Source: Candidatus Vecturithrix granuli
GTDB taxonomy: Bacteria > Moduliflexota > Moduliflexia > Moduliflexales > Moduliflexaceae
Length of the DNA stretch: 64,000 bases
NCBI GenBank assembly: GCA_000739535.1
Contig: DF820464.1
Span: 713,069-777,068 of the forward strand
Direction of reading: 5' to 3'
Shown: positions 8,708-17,030 of the stretch, in pieces
Layout of the letters: each line of letters begins with the position of its first letter
Numbering within the stretch: position 1 is the stretch's first letter
Translations under genes and position numbers: made by a program
Notes under the pieces: model-generated
The model's input: the letters and a program-made list of their open reading frames with translations, nothing else
Told to the model about the DNA's origin: nothing
The model's database searches: none

Positions 8708-8726
8708 GATTGACATGCTCATGTCT

Positions 8727-8759
8727 AAAAACCGAGTTTTCTCAAAAAACTCGGTTTTT
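8727..8759. terminator. Rho-independent terminator after hflX
   Basis: AAAAACCGAGTTTT pairs with AAAACTCGGTTTTT. It serves hflX on one strand and the small glycine-zipper gene on the other. Confidence 0.85.
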
Positions 8760-8768
8760 CCTGGTTCT

Positions 8769-8954
8769 TTAAGCTTTCCTTTTCGAGCGGCGGAATTTGC
8801 GATCAATCATGCTGCCAATGCCGCCGCCGATCGCCCCACCGACAATCGCGCCAATCGGGGCAAGCGGCCCCAGAAAAATTGCCCCCGATACAGCCCCGAC
8901 CATTGCGCCATACCCGGCGCCTTTATTCGCTTCAATCCGATCTTTTAACGACAA
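8769..8954 (-). CDS. Small glycine-zipper membrane protein
   Basis: The 61-residue protein has a short charged N-terminus (SLKDRIEANKG), then a central run of G-x3-G type repeats (GAMVGAVSGAIFLG, GAIVGGAIGGG) and a basic tail (RKFRRSKRKA). Glycine-zipper proteins insert in membranes and can stabilise or permeabilise them. The start is TTG with AAAGG directly upstream, a weak arrangement. The composition is strongly protein-like, but the small size keeps confidence moderate. It is convergent with hflX. Confidence 0.6.
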   Translation of the reverse strand: MSLKDRIEANKGAGYGAMVGAVSGAIFLGPLAPIGAIVGGAIGGGIGSMIDRKFRRSKRKA

Positions 8955-8970
8955 CCTTTAAAGAAAAAAC

Positions 8971-8999
8971 TTGCCAAATCGTCTATTTGTTCTGTATAC
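8971..8999 (+). promoter_or_regulatory. Possible sigma-70 promoter of the sigma-54 activator gene
   Basis: TTGCCA and GTATAC are separated by 17 bases, 100 bp before the start codon at 9100. Each box keeps about four of six consensus bases. Confidence 0.4.
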
Positions 9000-9099
9000 C
9001 CCTCCTTGTCAAACATGATCGAAGGAGGGAAAACGCGGATCAGTGGATCAAACTGTGGGAATGACTCATCAATCTTCAACCGGAAGGGAGGTTATTAGA

Positions 9100-10461
9100 A
9101 TGAATGATGCTGCCAGGTTGCTACAAGATCAGAGTTTCATCAGAACGCTTATGGACTCCCTTCCTTGCGGGTTCATGGTCTTAGATGAAGAGGGGCGCGT
9201 TCAGCTCATAAATGCGATCATGCAACAAACCTTTGGGATCACCGAGCAACCCGTCAGAGGAAAGAAGTATGGGGATGTTCTGAGATGCATTCATCCCCTG
9301 GAAAGTTCCGTAACGTGTGGTTTTACAGCATATTGTCCGGGCTGTGAGACTCGAAAATTAGCGTTTTCAGCCCTTGCTGAAAACCGTAGGCTAACTGCGC
9401 AGACATCCGTGCAATTATTGATTAACGGCCAATTAAAAAATCACCTGCTCCTGCTCAGCGCCGTTCCGTTCGCTTTTGCGGATCGTCGTTCGGTCATGCT
9501 AATCATTGAAAACATTGGTAAGCTGATCTCTCATTCCCTTCCTGTTCAACCTGCGTTCAGGGGAATTGTGGGGCAGAATCCCAAAATGCAGGAGTTATTT
9601 ACGACGATTCGGCATGTGGCACAGACGAATGCTGCGGTGCTGATCCAGGGGGAAAGCGGAACCGGCAAGGAATTAGTGGCGTTAGCTATTCATCAGGAAA
9701 GTCCACGGGCTGAGAAGCATTTTATTCCGGTCAACTGTGGCGCCTTGCCTGAAAGCCTGGCTGAAACCGAACTGTTTGGTCATGTTAAAGGGGCGTTCAC
9801 CGGGGCGATCCATGACAGAAAGGGACGCTTTGAACTTGCCGATCATGGGACTATCTTTCTTGACGAAGTAGGCGAACTGAGTCCTGCTATGCAGGCGAAA
9901 CTCCTGCGGGTGCTTCAGAGCGGAGAAATCCAGCGGGTAGGGAGCGAACGGATGATTCAAGTGAATGTCCGCGTCATCAGCGCCACCAACAAGAACCTTG
10001 AAGAAGAGGTAGAGGCTGGACGGTTCCGGGAAGATCTCTATTATCGTCTCCGAGTGGTCCCCATGACGGTTCCTCCGCTGCGGGAGAGATGTGGAGACAT
10101 CCCGCTGCTGATCGAACACTTTCTTGCCGAATTTGCCAGGGAACCTGGACTCTACAAGGTGACGCTTTCTCCGGCGGCCCTCTCGGTGCTGGTAGAATAT
10201 TCCTGGCCGGGAAATGTCCGAGAACTCCAGAACGTCCTGCAATATGCTATGATCCGATCTCAAGGGGACATGATCGAATCTGATCACCTCCCGCTGCTCC
10301 TTCCCAGTCCCTTGCCGGTCAGACATCGAGAGACAGAACTCCGGGAACAAGATGTTACTCTGGCACTGCAAAAGGCCGGTGGTAACAAACGTCGGGCTGC
10401 CCAAATATTGGGGGTTTCCCGATCGAGCCTGTATCGCTTTTTCGACCGGCAAAAGAAATAA
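9100..10461 (+). CDS. Sigma-54-dependent transcriptional activator (PAS-AAA-Fis)
   Basis: The 453-residue enhancer-binding protein has three parts. An N-terminal PAS domain (about 10-145) includes a cysteine cluster, C63, C73, C79 and C82 (in the segment CGFTAYCPGC). The AAA+ domain (about 165-400) has Walker A GESGTGKE, the sigma-54-contacting loop GAFTGA and Walker B IFLDEVGEL. The C-terminal Fis-type helix-turn-helix is NKRRAAQILGVSRSSLYRFF. It opens sigma-54 promoters using ATP. The PAS domain, not a receiver, would sense the signal; clustered cysteines suggest a metal, haem or redox cue. The ATG at 9100 has GGGAGG nine bases upstream. The likely target is the gene at 10899. Confidence 0.93.
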   Translation: MNDAARLLQDQSFIRTLMDSLPCGFMVLDEEGRVQLINAIMQQTFGITEQPVRGKKYGDVLRCIHPLESSVTCGFTAYCPGCETRKLAFSALAENRRLTAQTSVQLLINGQLKNHLLLLSAVPFAFADRRSVMLIIENIGKLISHSLPVQPAFRGIVGQNPKMQELFTTIRHVAQTNAAVLIQGESGTGKELVALAIHQESPRAEKHFIPVNCGALPESLAETELFGHVKGAFTGAIHDRKGRFELADHGTIFLDEVGELSPAMQAKLLRVLQSGEIQRVGSERMIQVNVRVISATNKNLEEEVEAGRFREDLYYRLRVVPMTVPPLRERCGDIPLLIEHFLAEFAREPGLYKVTLSPAALSVLVEYSWPGNVRELQNVLQYAMIRSQGDMIESDHLPLLLPSPLPVRHRETELREQDVTLALQKAGGNKRRAAQILGVSRSSLYRFFDRQKK

Positions 10462-10477
10462 GCGATATAAGCTACGC

Positions 10478-10527
10478 GTGTCCCAATTAAAGTGTCCCAG
10501 TGTCTCATTTAGCTTAAAAGCATCACC
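10478..10527. promoter_or_regulatory. Candidate upstream activator site, copy 1
   Basis: A 50-bp repeat carries three direct heptamers TGTCYCA (TGTCCCA, TGTCCCA, TGTCTCA) just downstream of the activator gene. The second copy lies 98 bp further on. Fis-type activators often bind such arrays 100-300 bp ahead of a sigma-54 promoter. Confidence 0.6.
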
Positions 10528-10575
10528 GATTCTGCTTTCCCTTATTCATAAGGTTTTTCCCTTGCCCAAGATTAA

Positions 10576-10625
10576 GTGTCTCAATTAAAATGTCCCAGTG
10601 TCCCATTTAGTCCGAAAGTATCACC
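10576..10625. promoter_or_regulatory. Candidate upstream activator site, copy 2
   Basis: This second 50-bp copy again has three TGTCYCA heptamers. It ends about 160 bp before the -24 box at 10788, a normal enhancer distance. Confidence 0.6.
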
Positions 10626-10787
10626 CAGGGGTTCCCAAATCTGATTTCTCGTATCTCCCCAGACACCTGACCTGCTTTACAGCACTTTTGGGGGAACAGT
10701 GATGTTTCATCTTCATTTTCCTGCAATAGCTCTTGAAATTGGATAAGTTCAATAAAAACAATGCGTTGATTGAACTCAGAAGGAGCG

Positions 10788-10803
10788 TGGCATGGTCTTT
10801 GCT
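10788..10803 (+). promoter_or_regulatory. Sigma-54 (-24/-12) promoter
   Basis: TGGCATGGTCTTTGCT matches the consensus TGGCAC-N5-TTGCW at all but one base, with the invariant GG and GC at the correct 12-base separation. Transcription would start near 10814 and give a leader of about 85 bases with a perfect 10-bp hairpin at 10856-10878. Confidence 0.85.
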
Positions 10804-10898
10804 GTATTATTAGTATATCAGTATGTTGTCTATTCTATAATAAGCATATAAATTTGTAATCTTGGACGCCAAGATTACCACTACAACGGAGGTTATGT

Positions 10899-11663
10899 AT
10901 GAAGACGAATACATACTTCTTTTCAATCGTGTTACTTTGTGCACTGACATTTGTTATGAGCGGAGGTTCTGCTTCCAGAGCCTGGGCCGAGCCAAAAACG
11001 TTATTTGGAGAATCTACCCCACTTGGTCAGGGAACTGCTCGGTCATTCGTGATGCTGGATGATCAGGGGAAACCAGTTTCTATCGGAATAGCACTAACGA
11101 AGACGGCACTTTCCGGGTTACCCCAGGGACCAATGCCATCCGAATTAACGCTGGCATTACCTGAAAAAGTGGCTGTCCCCCCATTTGATCATATTTCGGT
11201 TGATTGGAATCCCCAGGGGCATGAGCCAGCGGGAATCTATGACGTGTCTCATTTTGATTTTCATTTTTATTTCATTCCGTCCACAGAACAGGACAAAATC
11301 AGTGAGAATGATATGGCTCAATTTGCAAAGGCTCCATCCGCGGAATATCTGCCGACCGATTACAAACCGATCCCCGGGGGAGTCCCCCGCATGGGAGCGC
11401 ATTGGTTTGATCCGATGTCGCCTGAATTTCAAGGCAAACCGTTTACGGCCACGTTTATTTACGGAACGTATGATGGCAGGGTGATCTTCTATGAACCAAT
11501 GATCGCCTCTGCTGTGCTGGAAACCAAACAGAATTTTTCCAGTGAAATTAAGCAGCCCACGGCGTTCCAGAAAAGTGGATACTATCCGAAAACATATCGG
11601 TCTGTTTACGATGAAACGACCGGAGAATATCGGATTTCCCTTGATGAATTAACATCTCACTAA
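10899..11663 (+). CDS. Secreted DUF5602/TTHB210-like protein
   Basis: The 254-residue protein has a signal peptide (residues 1-30, ending SRAWA) and a single domain. The segments GHEPAGIYDVSHFDFHFY, GGVPRMGAHWFDPMSPEF, FTATFIYGTYDGRVIFYEP and the histidine-rich HFDFHFYF stretch match the DUF5602 (TTHB210-like) pattern as I remember it. No enzymatic activity is established for the family. Conserved His and Met residues in those segments suggest metal binding, which is inference. GGAGG lies eight bases before the ATG. It is the only gene behind the sigma-54 promoter at 10788 and is followed by a hairpin terminator, so it is probably a monocistronic regulon target. Confidence 0.75.
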   Translation: MKTNTYFFSIVLLCALTFVMSGGSASRAWAEPKTLFGESTPLGQGTARSFVMLDDQGKPVSIGIALTKTALSGLPQGPMPSELTLALPEKVAVPPFDHISVDWNPQGHEPAGIYDVSHFDFHFYFIPSTEQDKISENDMAQFAKAPSAEYLPTDYKPIPGGVPRMGAHWFDPMSPEFQGKPFTATFIYGTYDGRVIFYEPMIASAVLETKQNFSSEIKQPTAFQKSGYYPKTYRSVYDETTGEYRISLDELTSH

Positions 11664-11673
11664 GTTTAATCGA

Positions 11674-11710
11674 ATCCTTGCAAAGGGGTCTCGTTCCCTT
11701 TGCAAGGGAT
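11674..11710. terminator. Hairpin after the DUF5602-like gene
   Basis: ATCCTTGCAAAGGG pairs with CCCTTTGCAAGGGAT across an 8-base loop. There is no obvious T tract, so it may instead protect the 3' end of the mRNA. Confidence 0.6.
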
Positions 11711-12051
11711 CAGATGCTTCTGGTAGTAACCTGAATTATCCAAGATTCCCGGATCTGAAATTTATATAATTCACTCGACAATAAACATTATCGAAAATAA
11801 AATTGCAAGAATTGCTTGACTTCTCATTCCATATTCCAAACATATAAAATGAAGTTGTCAAAAATATCTTTCGGAATACAAAGGTGGATGTTGATAATCT
11901 CGTGATGGAATTGGTGTGTGGATTGCATAATTTTCGTATTGCTTGTTGAACCGCTTGCTACGGTTTTCTTCTCTTCGATAATGTCAATTTTATTCGGTTC
12001 ATGTTTAAACACCATTAATAGATGTCTCGTATGTATCAGGGAAAGATTGCC
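11711..12051. other. AT-rich intergenic region
   Basis: No convincing gene is visible in the roughly 340 bases upstream of the tandem response regulator. A 63-codon minus-strand frame (11824-12015) lacks a ribosome binding site and domain-like sequence. A possible -35 (TTGACT at 11816) precedes TATAAA at 11840, which could be a promoter for the regulator gene. Confidence 0.4.
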
Positions 12052-12897
12052 ATGGATACTCAGGAAAAAGCCACGATTTTAATTGTCGAAGATAATCCGT
12101 TAACTGTCTATACCCTCATCGAATATCTGAAAAAAATAGGAATCCACATCTCAGTTGCTCGAAACGGTGAAGAAGCCCTACGCCAGGTAAAAATTCTTCA
12201 ACCCAACCTTATTCTGCTAGATATTATGCTACCCGGCATTGATGGGTTTGAAACTTGTCAGCGTTTAAAAAACAGTTTTGACACTAAAGAGATTCCTGTG
12301 ATTTTTATGACAGCATTTTCAGATACGACCAATAAAGTCAAAGCCTTTGAAGCCGGAGGAACAGATTATCTTACCAAACCCTTTGATCTTAAGGAAATTG
12401 TGGCTCGAATTGAGACGCGCTTGACGATCCAAAAATTACAGAAGCGGTTGCACACTCGGAGTCTTTCGACAGTAAGGCATGAGGAGACGGAAAAGGCGAT
12501 CATTTTAGTCGCCGAAGACAATGAGATGACCTTACATCTTATCTGCGGCTATCTTGAAAAACTCGGGTTTCAGACAATTAAGGCTATGACCGGGGAAGAT
12601 GCATTGATTCGCCTCAAAGAGCAAACGTTGCCGGATCTTATTCTCTTGGATGTCATGATGCCCGGGATCGATGGTTTTGAAACCTGCCGCCAGATTAAAG
12701 CCAATCCTCTAACCAGGGAGATTCCCGTGATTTTTATGACCGCCCTCACAGACATATCCCATAAAATTAAAGCCTTTGAAGTTGGAGGAGCGGATTATAT
12801 TACCAAACCTCACCATTATGCAGAGGTGATTGCCAGAGTGAATACGCACCTGACACTCCGGACCCTCCAAAAATTACTCCGCAAAAAGTCGGAGTGA
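12052..12897 (+). CDS. Tandem response regulator (REC-REC)
   Basis: The 281-residue protein consists of two receiver domains joined by a short linker (about residues 125-150) and nothing else. REC1 has ILIVEDN, the phospho-acceptor aspartate in LILLDIMLPG and the lysine in YLTKPF. REC2 has LVAEDN, LILLDVMMPG and YITKPH. The two domains are similar enough to suggest internal duplication. With no output domain it should act as a phosphorelay intermediate or protein-interaction switch. No kinase is adjacent. The start at 12052 is preferred because of AGGGAAAG upstream; an in-frame extension to 12022 is possible. Confidence 0.9.
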   Translation: MDTQEKATILIVEDNPLTVYTLIEYLKKIGIHISVARNGEEALRQVKILQPNLILLDIMLPGIDGFETCQRLKNSFDTKEIPVIFMTAFSDTTNKVKAFEAGGTDYLTKPFDLKEIVARIETRLTIQKLQKRLHTRSLSTVRHEETEKAIILVAEDNEMTLHLICGYLEKLGFQTIKAMTGEDALIRLKEQTLPDLILLDVMMPGIDGFETCRQIKANPLTREIPVIFMTALTDISHKIKAFEVGGADYITKPHHYAEVIARVNTHLTLRTLQKLLRKKSE

Positions 12898-12995
12898 GCA
12901 TTAATAAAACATATGATACCCTGGTAACCATGTATGCTGAAATTTCGTCTCTGACATGAAAATACTTCGGTTCAATCTCGCGTTTATTTTTTTCC

Positions 12996-13023
12996 TTGAC
13001 AAAAGCTTCTTCTCTTTTATAGA
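12996..13023 (+). promoter_or_regulatory. Sigma-70 promoter of the ribosomal protein operon
   Basis: TTGACA (12996-13001) and TATAGA (13018-13023) are 16 bases apart, about 120 bp before rplM. Both boxes are close to consensus. Confidence 0.75.
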
Positions 13024-13145
13024 GACACTACGCTTATATAGCCTTTCGGAAAAATACTGACGTTTTAATACATGAAAATTTCTGAAAATCTATAGATGCG
13101 TGTATATGTTGCTTGTTGCCCTGATAAAGAGGAGTAAAGTGAAGT

Positions 13146-13586
13146 ATGAAAACAGAATTTGCGAAAAAAGAAACCGTTCAACGCAAATGGTGCGTAATTG
13201 ATGCTCAAGATCAGGTGCTTGGCCGCCTTGCTGCAGAAATAGTGCGGAGGTTGCGTGGAAAACACAAACCGATCTATTCTCCGCACGTTGACACGGGCGA
13301 TTACATTATCGTCGTCAATGCCGATAAAATTCGATTAACCGGGAGAAAATTAGATGACAAAGTGTATTATCGCCATACCGGTTATACCGGCGGAATTAAA
13401 GCTACCACTGCGAGAGAACTTTTACGCCGTAAGCCAGAACGAGTGCTGGAACTGGCAGTTAAAGGCATGTTACCAAAAAACAGACTGGGACGACGCATGT
13501 TCAAAAAATTAAAAGTCTATGCTCAGCCTGATCATCCGCACACTGCTCAGCAACCAGAAGTATTAACCCTTGAACAACGCTATTAA
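13146..13586 (+). CDS. rplM: 50S ribosomal protein L13
   Basis: This 146-residue protein of the large subunit has the L13 hallmarks [20 protein letters not shown] near the start, the [10 protein letters not shown] segment, [12 protein letters not shown], and the signature ending [18 protein letters not shown]. The length is normal for the family. AAAGAGGAG precedes the ATG. It opens the conserved rplM-rpsI pair, with rpsI starting about 14 bases after its stop. Confidence 0.98.
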   Translation: MKTEFAKKETVQRKWCVIDAQDQVLGRLAAEIVRRLRGKHKPIYSPHVDTGDYIIVVNADKIRLTGRKLDDKVYYRHTGYTGGIKATTARELLRRKPERVLELAVKGMLPKNRLGRRMFKKLKVYAQPDHPHTAQQPEVLTLEQRY

Positions 13587-13600
13587 TTGGAGGGATGTCG

Positions 13601-14134
13601 GTGTCACAGTTTGATGATTTTGCAGAAAAAAACCACTTCGAAGAAGATCAATACGAAGAATCCCTGTATGGACCACCTCAGGGAGAAGAAGATCTGTCGG
13701 AAGATATGAGCAATATGCTTCCGGAGGCTTCTCCGGATGGCCCAGTCGAACAGGTCTATGCCACGGGAAAACGGAAGACCGCGATTGCCAGAATTTGGTT
13801 ACGGCGCGGCAAAGGACGTTTTTCTGTGAATAATATGACGCTTGACGATTATTTCAATCAAGAAACTCAACGAATGATTGTGAAGCAACCTATGCGGCTC
13901 ACGAAAAATCTAAATGATTTTGATGTGATTGCCACAGTCAAAGGCAGCGGGAAATCTGCCCAGGCGGATGCGATTAAACACGGCATTTCCAAAGCTCTGG
14001 TGTTATTTAATGAAGAAGAATATCGACCAGTGCTGAAAAAAGCCGGGTTCTTGACGCGCGATTCGCGTGTGAAGGAACGCAAAAAATATGGTCAACGCGG
14101 AGCCCGGGCGCGCTTCCAATTCTCGAAACGTTAA
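13601..14134 (+). CDS. rpsI: 30S ribosomal protein S9 with an acidic N-terminal extension
   Basis: Residues from about 50 onward are a complete S9 ([20 protein letters not shown]; GGxSxQADAI-type segment [35 protein letters not shown] at the C-terminus). The first 48 or so residues are extra, acidic and low in complexity ([35 protein letters not shown]). Most bacterial S9 proteins have about 130 residues and lack this. GTG at 13601 is six bases after GGAGGG, while ATG at 13595 touches it. Either way the extension is translated unless a start exists inside it (M33 and M36 from 13601 have no good site). Confidence 0.95.
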   Translation: MSQFDDFAEKNHFEEDQYEESLYGPPQGEEDLSEDMSNMLPEASPDGPVEQVYATGKRKTAIARIWLRRGKGRFSVNNMTLDDYFNQETQRMIVKQPMRLTKNLNDFDVIATVKGSGKSAQADAIKHGISKALVLFNEEEYRPVLKKAGFLTRDSRVKERKKYGQRGARARFQFSKR

Positions 14135-14274
14135 ACCTGGGGAGTCGCAAGTATAATGAATACGACCCCTAACATTACCATGTTTTCTGATCTTCATAGC
14201 GGTGTTTGGTGAAAACCAGATTCTATGAAGAGATGATGAGAACATACGTGTAACCACGATAAGGAGGAACTTGC

Positions 14275-15093
14275 GTGAGTAATGTAAGCATGAAAGAATT
14301 GCTGGAAGCTGGCGTCCACTTTGGACACCAGACAAAACGCTGGAACCCGAAGATGAAACCGTACATCTTCGATGAGCGGAATAATATTTATGTGATCAAT
14401 TTGCAAAAAACGGTCAAAAAATTTAAAGAGGCTGCAGATTATCTGATCGGTACGATTGCCGATGGTGGGACCATTCTGTTTGTTGGCACGAAAAAACAAG
14501 CCAAAGACGCTATTCAAGAAGAAGCAATCAGGTGCAACATGCACTATGTCAATCAACGCTGGCTCGGAGGCACCCTGACCAATTTTGCCACCATTCAGCA
14601 AAGCACCAAACGCCTGAAACGTCTTGAAGAGATGAAAGAGACCGGAGAAATTTCCTTATTAACGAAAAAAGAGGCCCTCCAGTTGGAGCGCGATCGGGAA
14701 AAAAAGGAAAAATTCCTGGGCGGCATTAAGAATATGGACCGGCTGCCCGATGCTGTGTTCGTCATTGATCCGAAAAAAGAAAAAATCGCTGTGCATGAAG
14801 CCAATGTGTTAGGGATTCCGGTTATTGCTATTGTTGATACCAATTGTGATCCTGATCCGATTGATTTTGTCATTCCGGGAAATGATGACGCCATTCGAGC
14901 TATCAAGCTTTTTGCCAACCGAGTTGCCGAATGTGTTCTCGAAGGGCAAGAACTTCAGCAAAAGCGGATCACCACCCAAGAAAAAGACGACAACGATTCC
15001 ACAGGAAAGCCGATCAAAGGCTTTACGCCTGAAGAGTTTCGAAAACAAGCTGAAGAAGAAGCTCAGTTTGATGAAGAAGACGAAGAAGAATAA
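14275..15093 (+). CDS. rpsB: 30S ribosomal protein S2
   Basis: The 272-residue S2 protein starts at GTG (14275), ten bases after AAGGAGG. It shows [30 protein letters not shown], and the second signature around [15 protein letters not shown]-like text ([19 protein letters not shown]). After the core (about 235 residues) there is a charged acidic tail ([13 protein letters not shown]). It follows rpsI after 140 bp without a clear terminator and precedes tsf by more than 400 bp of hairpin-rich sequence. Confidence 0.97.
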   Translation: MSNVSMKELLEAGVHFGHQTKRWNPKMKPYIFDERNNIYVINLQKTVKKFKEAADYLIGTIADGGTILFVGTKKQAKDAIQEEAIRCNMHYVNQRWLGGTLTNFATIQQSTKRLKRLEEMKETGEISLLTKKEALQLERDREKKEKFLGGIKNMDRLPDAVFVIDPKKEKIAVHEANVLGIPVIAIVDTNCDPDPIDFVIPGNDDAIRAIKLFANRVAECVLEGQELQQKRITTQEKDDNDSTGKPIKGFTPEEFRKQAEEEAQFDEEDEEE

Positions 15094-15515
15094 CAGGGAA
15101 TTTTCCCTAATAAACAACCCGGTTGTGTGAAACAACAATAGCAAAAAAACGTCAGGGCAACAATAAATTCAACGATAGTTTTTAGAACACAAAGCAACGA
15201 AGTTTTCACAAGTCTGCTCATCTTCAATCTCCAAAAGTCGTAAGAGATTTTTGGAGATTGAGTTATAGAATTCGCAAGGGACGTGAATCTCTATAAGAGT
15301 GATGTATATCGAAACCTTAGTTTCGATATACAGGCCGTATGAAAATGCGGTGTTTCGATGAACGAAATTGACATTTCGTTTCCATAGGAGTTGTCATGAG
15401 CGCGTACTCCCCAACGTGATGATTTCCAGGGGAGTCATTGTACCGCGAAACTCCGATTTCGCGGGCGCGAAATCCAATTTCGCGCGACATTTCAGCAGTA
15501 AAGGAGAATGAATAT
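15094..15515. promoter_or_regulatory. Hairpin-rich rpsB-tsf spacer
   Basis: No gene is visible. Four stem-loops are clear by eye: 15224-15236 with 15249-15261 (13-bp stem), 15304-15315 with 15320-15331 (perfect 12-bp stem, CTTA loop), CGCGAAACTCCGATTTCGCG at 15444-15463, and GCGCGAAATCCAATTTCGCG at 15465-15484. The last two belong to the GCGAAACTCCAGTTTCGC repeat family also found at 52404-52490. The spacer may attenuate or stabilise the operon message. The open frame from 15438 into tsf is encoded by these hairpins and is not the true start. Confidence 0.6.
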
Positions 15516-16175
15516 ATGGCTATCACAGCACAGATGGTCCAGGAATTACGTGAAAAAACCGGAGCCGGCATTATGGACTGCAAACGGGCGTTAACGGAAA
15601 CAGAAGGAGATCTTGAAAAAGCGATCGAAGCCTTGCGGAAAAAAGGACTGGCTGCCGCTGCCAAAAAATCTGGACGGATAACCAGTGAAGGGACAATCGC
15701 GTCCTATATCCATACTGGCGGGAAAATTGGGGTATTAGTTGAAGTGAATTGCGAAACTGATTTTGTGGCGCGAACTAATCAATTTCAACAATTGGTGAAA
15801 GATATTTCCATGCAAATCGCTGCAGCAAATCCGCTCTATGTGAAGGATGAAGAAGTGCCTGAAAGCGTACTCGCAAAAGAACGTGAAATTTATCGAGCGC
15901 AATTCAGCAATTCTGGGAAACCTGAAAAAGTGATTGAGAATATTGTGGAAGGCAAAGTCAAAACCTATCTGAAAGAGGTGTGTTTGTATAATCAACCCTT
16001 TGTCAAAGATGCTGAGAAAACAGTGCAGCAGCTTGTGTCCGAGACCATCGCACAGTTAGGTGAAAATATCAATATTCGCCGATTTGCTCGTTTTGTTCTG
16101 GGCGAAGGCATTGAGAAAAAAGAGAAAGATCTGGCTCAGGAAGTTGCCGCCCAACGCCAGGCCGTCAATCAATAA
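15516..16175 (+). CDS. tsf: Translation elongation factor Ts
   Basis: The 219-residue guanine-nucleotide exchange factor for EF-Tu has the N-terminal UBA-like region with [20 protein letters not shown] and then [16 protein letters not shown], both EF-Ts signatures. It is a short form compared with the 280-residue E. coli protein, with a reduced C-terminal core, as is common in many phyla. The ATG at 15516 is nine bases after AAGGAG. pyrH follows after a hairpin. Confidence 0.97.
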   Translation: MAITAQMVQELREKTGAGIMDCKRALTETEGDLEKAIEALRKKGLAAAAKKSGRITSEGTIASYIHTGGKIGVLVEVNCETDFVARTNQFQQLVKDISMQIAAANPLYVKDEEVPESVLAKEREIYRAQFSNSGKPEKVIENIVEGKVKTYLKEVCLYNQPFVKDAEKTVQQLVSETIAQLGENINIRRFARFVLGEGIEKKEKDLAQEVAAQRQAVNQ

Positions 16176-16180
16176 AAATA

Positions 16181-16226
16181 GAAGATCATCGCCAGGGCAT
16201 ATTTTCCTGTCCTGCAGATGATCTTC
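16181..16226 (+). terminator. Attenuator-like hairpin between tsf and pyrH
   Basis: GAAGATCATC (16181-16190) pairs with GATGATCTTC (16217-16226), followed by TTTG. The pyrH start codon is only seven bases past the stem and there is no separate ribosome binding site, so the hairpin could influence both termination and pyrH translation. Confidence 0.55.
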
Positions 16227-16233
16227 TTTGTTT

Positions 16234-16962
16234 ATGCCCATACGTGCATATAAACGCATCCTTCTCAAACTGAGCGGCGAAGTGTTAGCCGGAAAGACTG
16301 GCTATGGAATTGATGGGACCATGCTTGACTACCTTGCCAAAGAAGTGCAATCTGTTGTGGAGTTGGGAACGCAAGTTGCTATTGTCATTGGAGGAGGAAA
16401 TATCTTTCGTGGCATCCACGGGGAACGCCGCGGTATTCCCCGGGCGTCAGGCGATCAAATCGGCATGCTAGCCACGGTGATGAACAGCCTGGCCCTCCAG
16501 GAAACCTTGCGGAGTTTTCATATTCCGACGCAGATCCAATCAGCGATAGAGATACGGTCAATTGTTGAACCTTTTATCCGTCAAAAAGCGCTGCACTATT
16601 TGGAAGATGGACATGTGATTATTTTTGCCGCAGGCACAGGCCACCCGTTTTTTACAACGGACACCGCGGCAGCGCTGCGCGCCATCGAAATCAACGCTGA
16701 GGCCATTCTCAAAGCCACAAAGGTTGACGGCGTCTATTCAGCAGACCCTGTGCTTGATCCAACAGCCACCCGTTTTGAGCAGATTACCTATTTTGAGGTT
16801 TTGCAGCAACGGCTGAAAGTGATGGATTTGACAGCCATTTCATTATGTATGGAACATCATGTCCCAATTATTGTGTTCAATTTGAACGTGGCAGGGAATG
16901 TCAAACGAATCGTATTAGGCGAAACCATTGGAACTCTAGTCAATAACGAGGGGAAAGGTTAA
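16234..16962 (+). CDS. pyrH: UMP kinase
   Basis: The 242-residue enzyme phosphorylates UMP to UDP. It shows the amino-acid-kinase fold signatures YKRILLKLSGEVLAG, VAIVIGGGNIFRG, FAAGTGHPFFTTDTAAALRA and KATKVDGVYSADP, all typical of bacterial PyrH. The ATG at 16234 is chosen; the frame also permits a TTG at 16228, and neither has a clear ribosome binding site, the preceding sequence being the tsf-pyrH hairpin. It sits in the standard rpsB-tsf-pyrH-frr order. Confidence 0.97.
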   Translation: MPIRAYKRILLKLSGEVLAGKTGYGIDGTMLDYLAKEVQSVVELGTQVAIVIGGGNIFRGIHGERRGIPRASGDQIGMLATVMNSLALQETLRSFHIPTQIQSAIEIRSIVEPFIRQKALHYLEDGHVIIFAAGTGHPFFTTDTAAALRAIEINAEAILKATKVDGVYSADPVLDPTATRFEQITYFEVLQQRLKVMDLTAISLCMEHHVPIIVFNLNVAGNVKRIVLGETIGTLVNNEGKG

Positions 16963-17030
16963 GGAGAAATAATGAACATGAGTCTCAGAGATGGCTCGTT
17001 TTGATTATTTCTGTCTTCACTTTGAAAGCA

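Noticed and set aside
8520-8948. 142-codon plus-strand frame across the end of hflX
   Set aside because: It overlaps hflX in another frame, crosses the terminator and has no domain-like sequence.
11824-12015. 63-codon minus-strand frame upstream of the tandem REC gene
   Set aside because: It has no ribosome binding site, low complexity and no recognisable motif.
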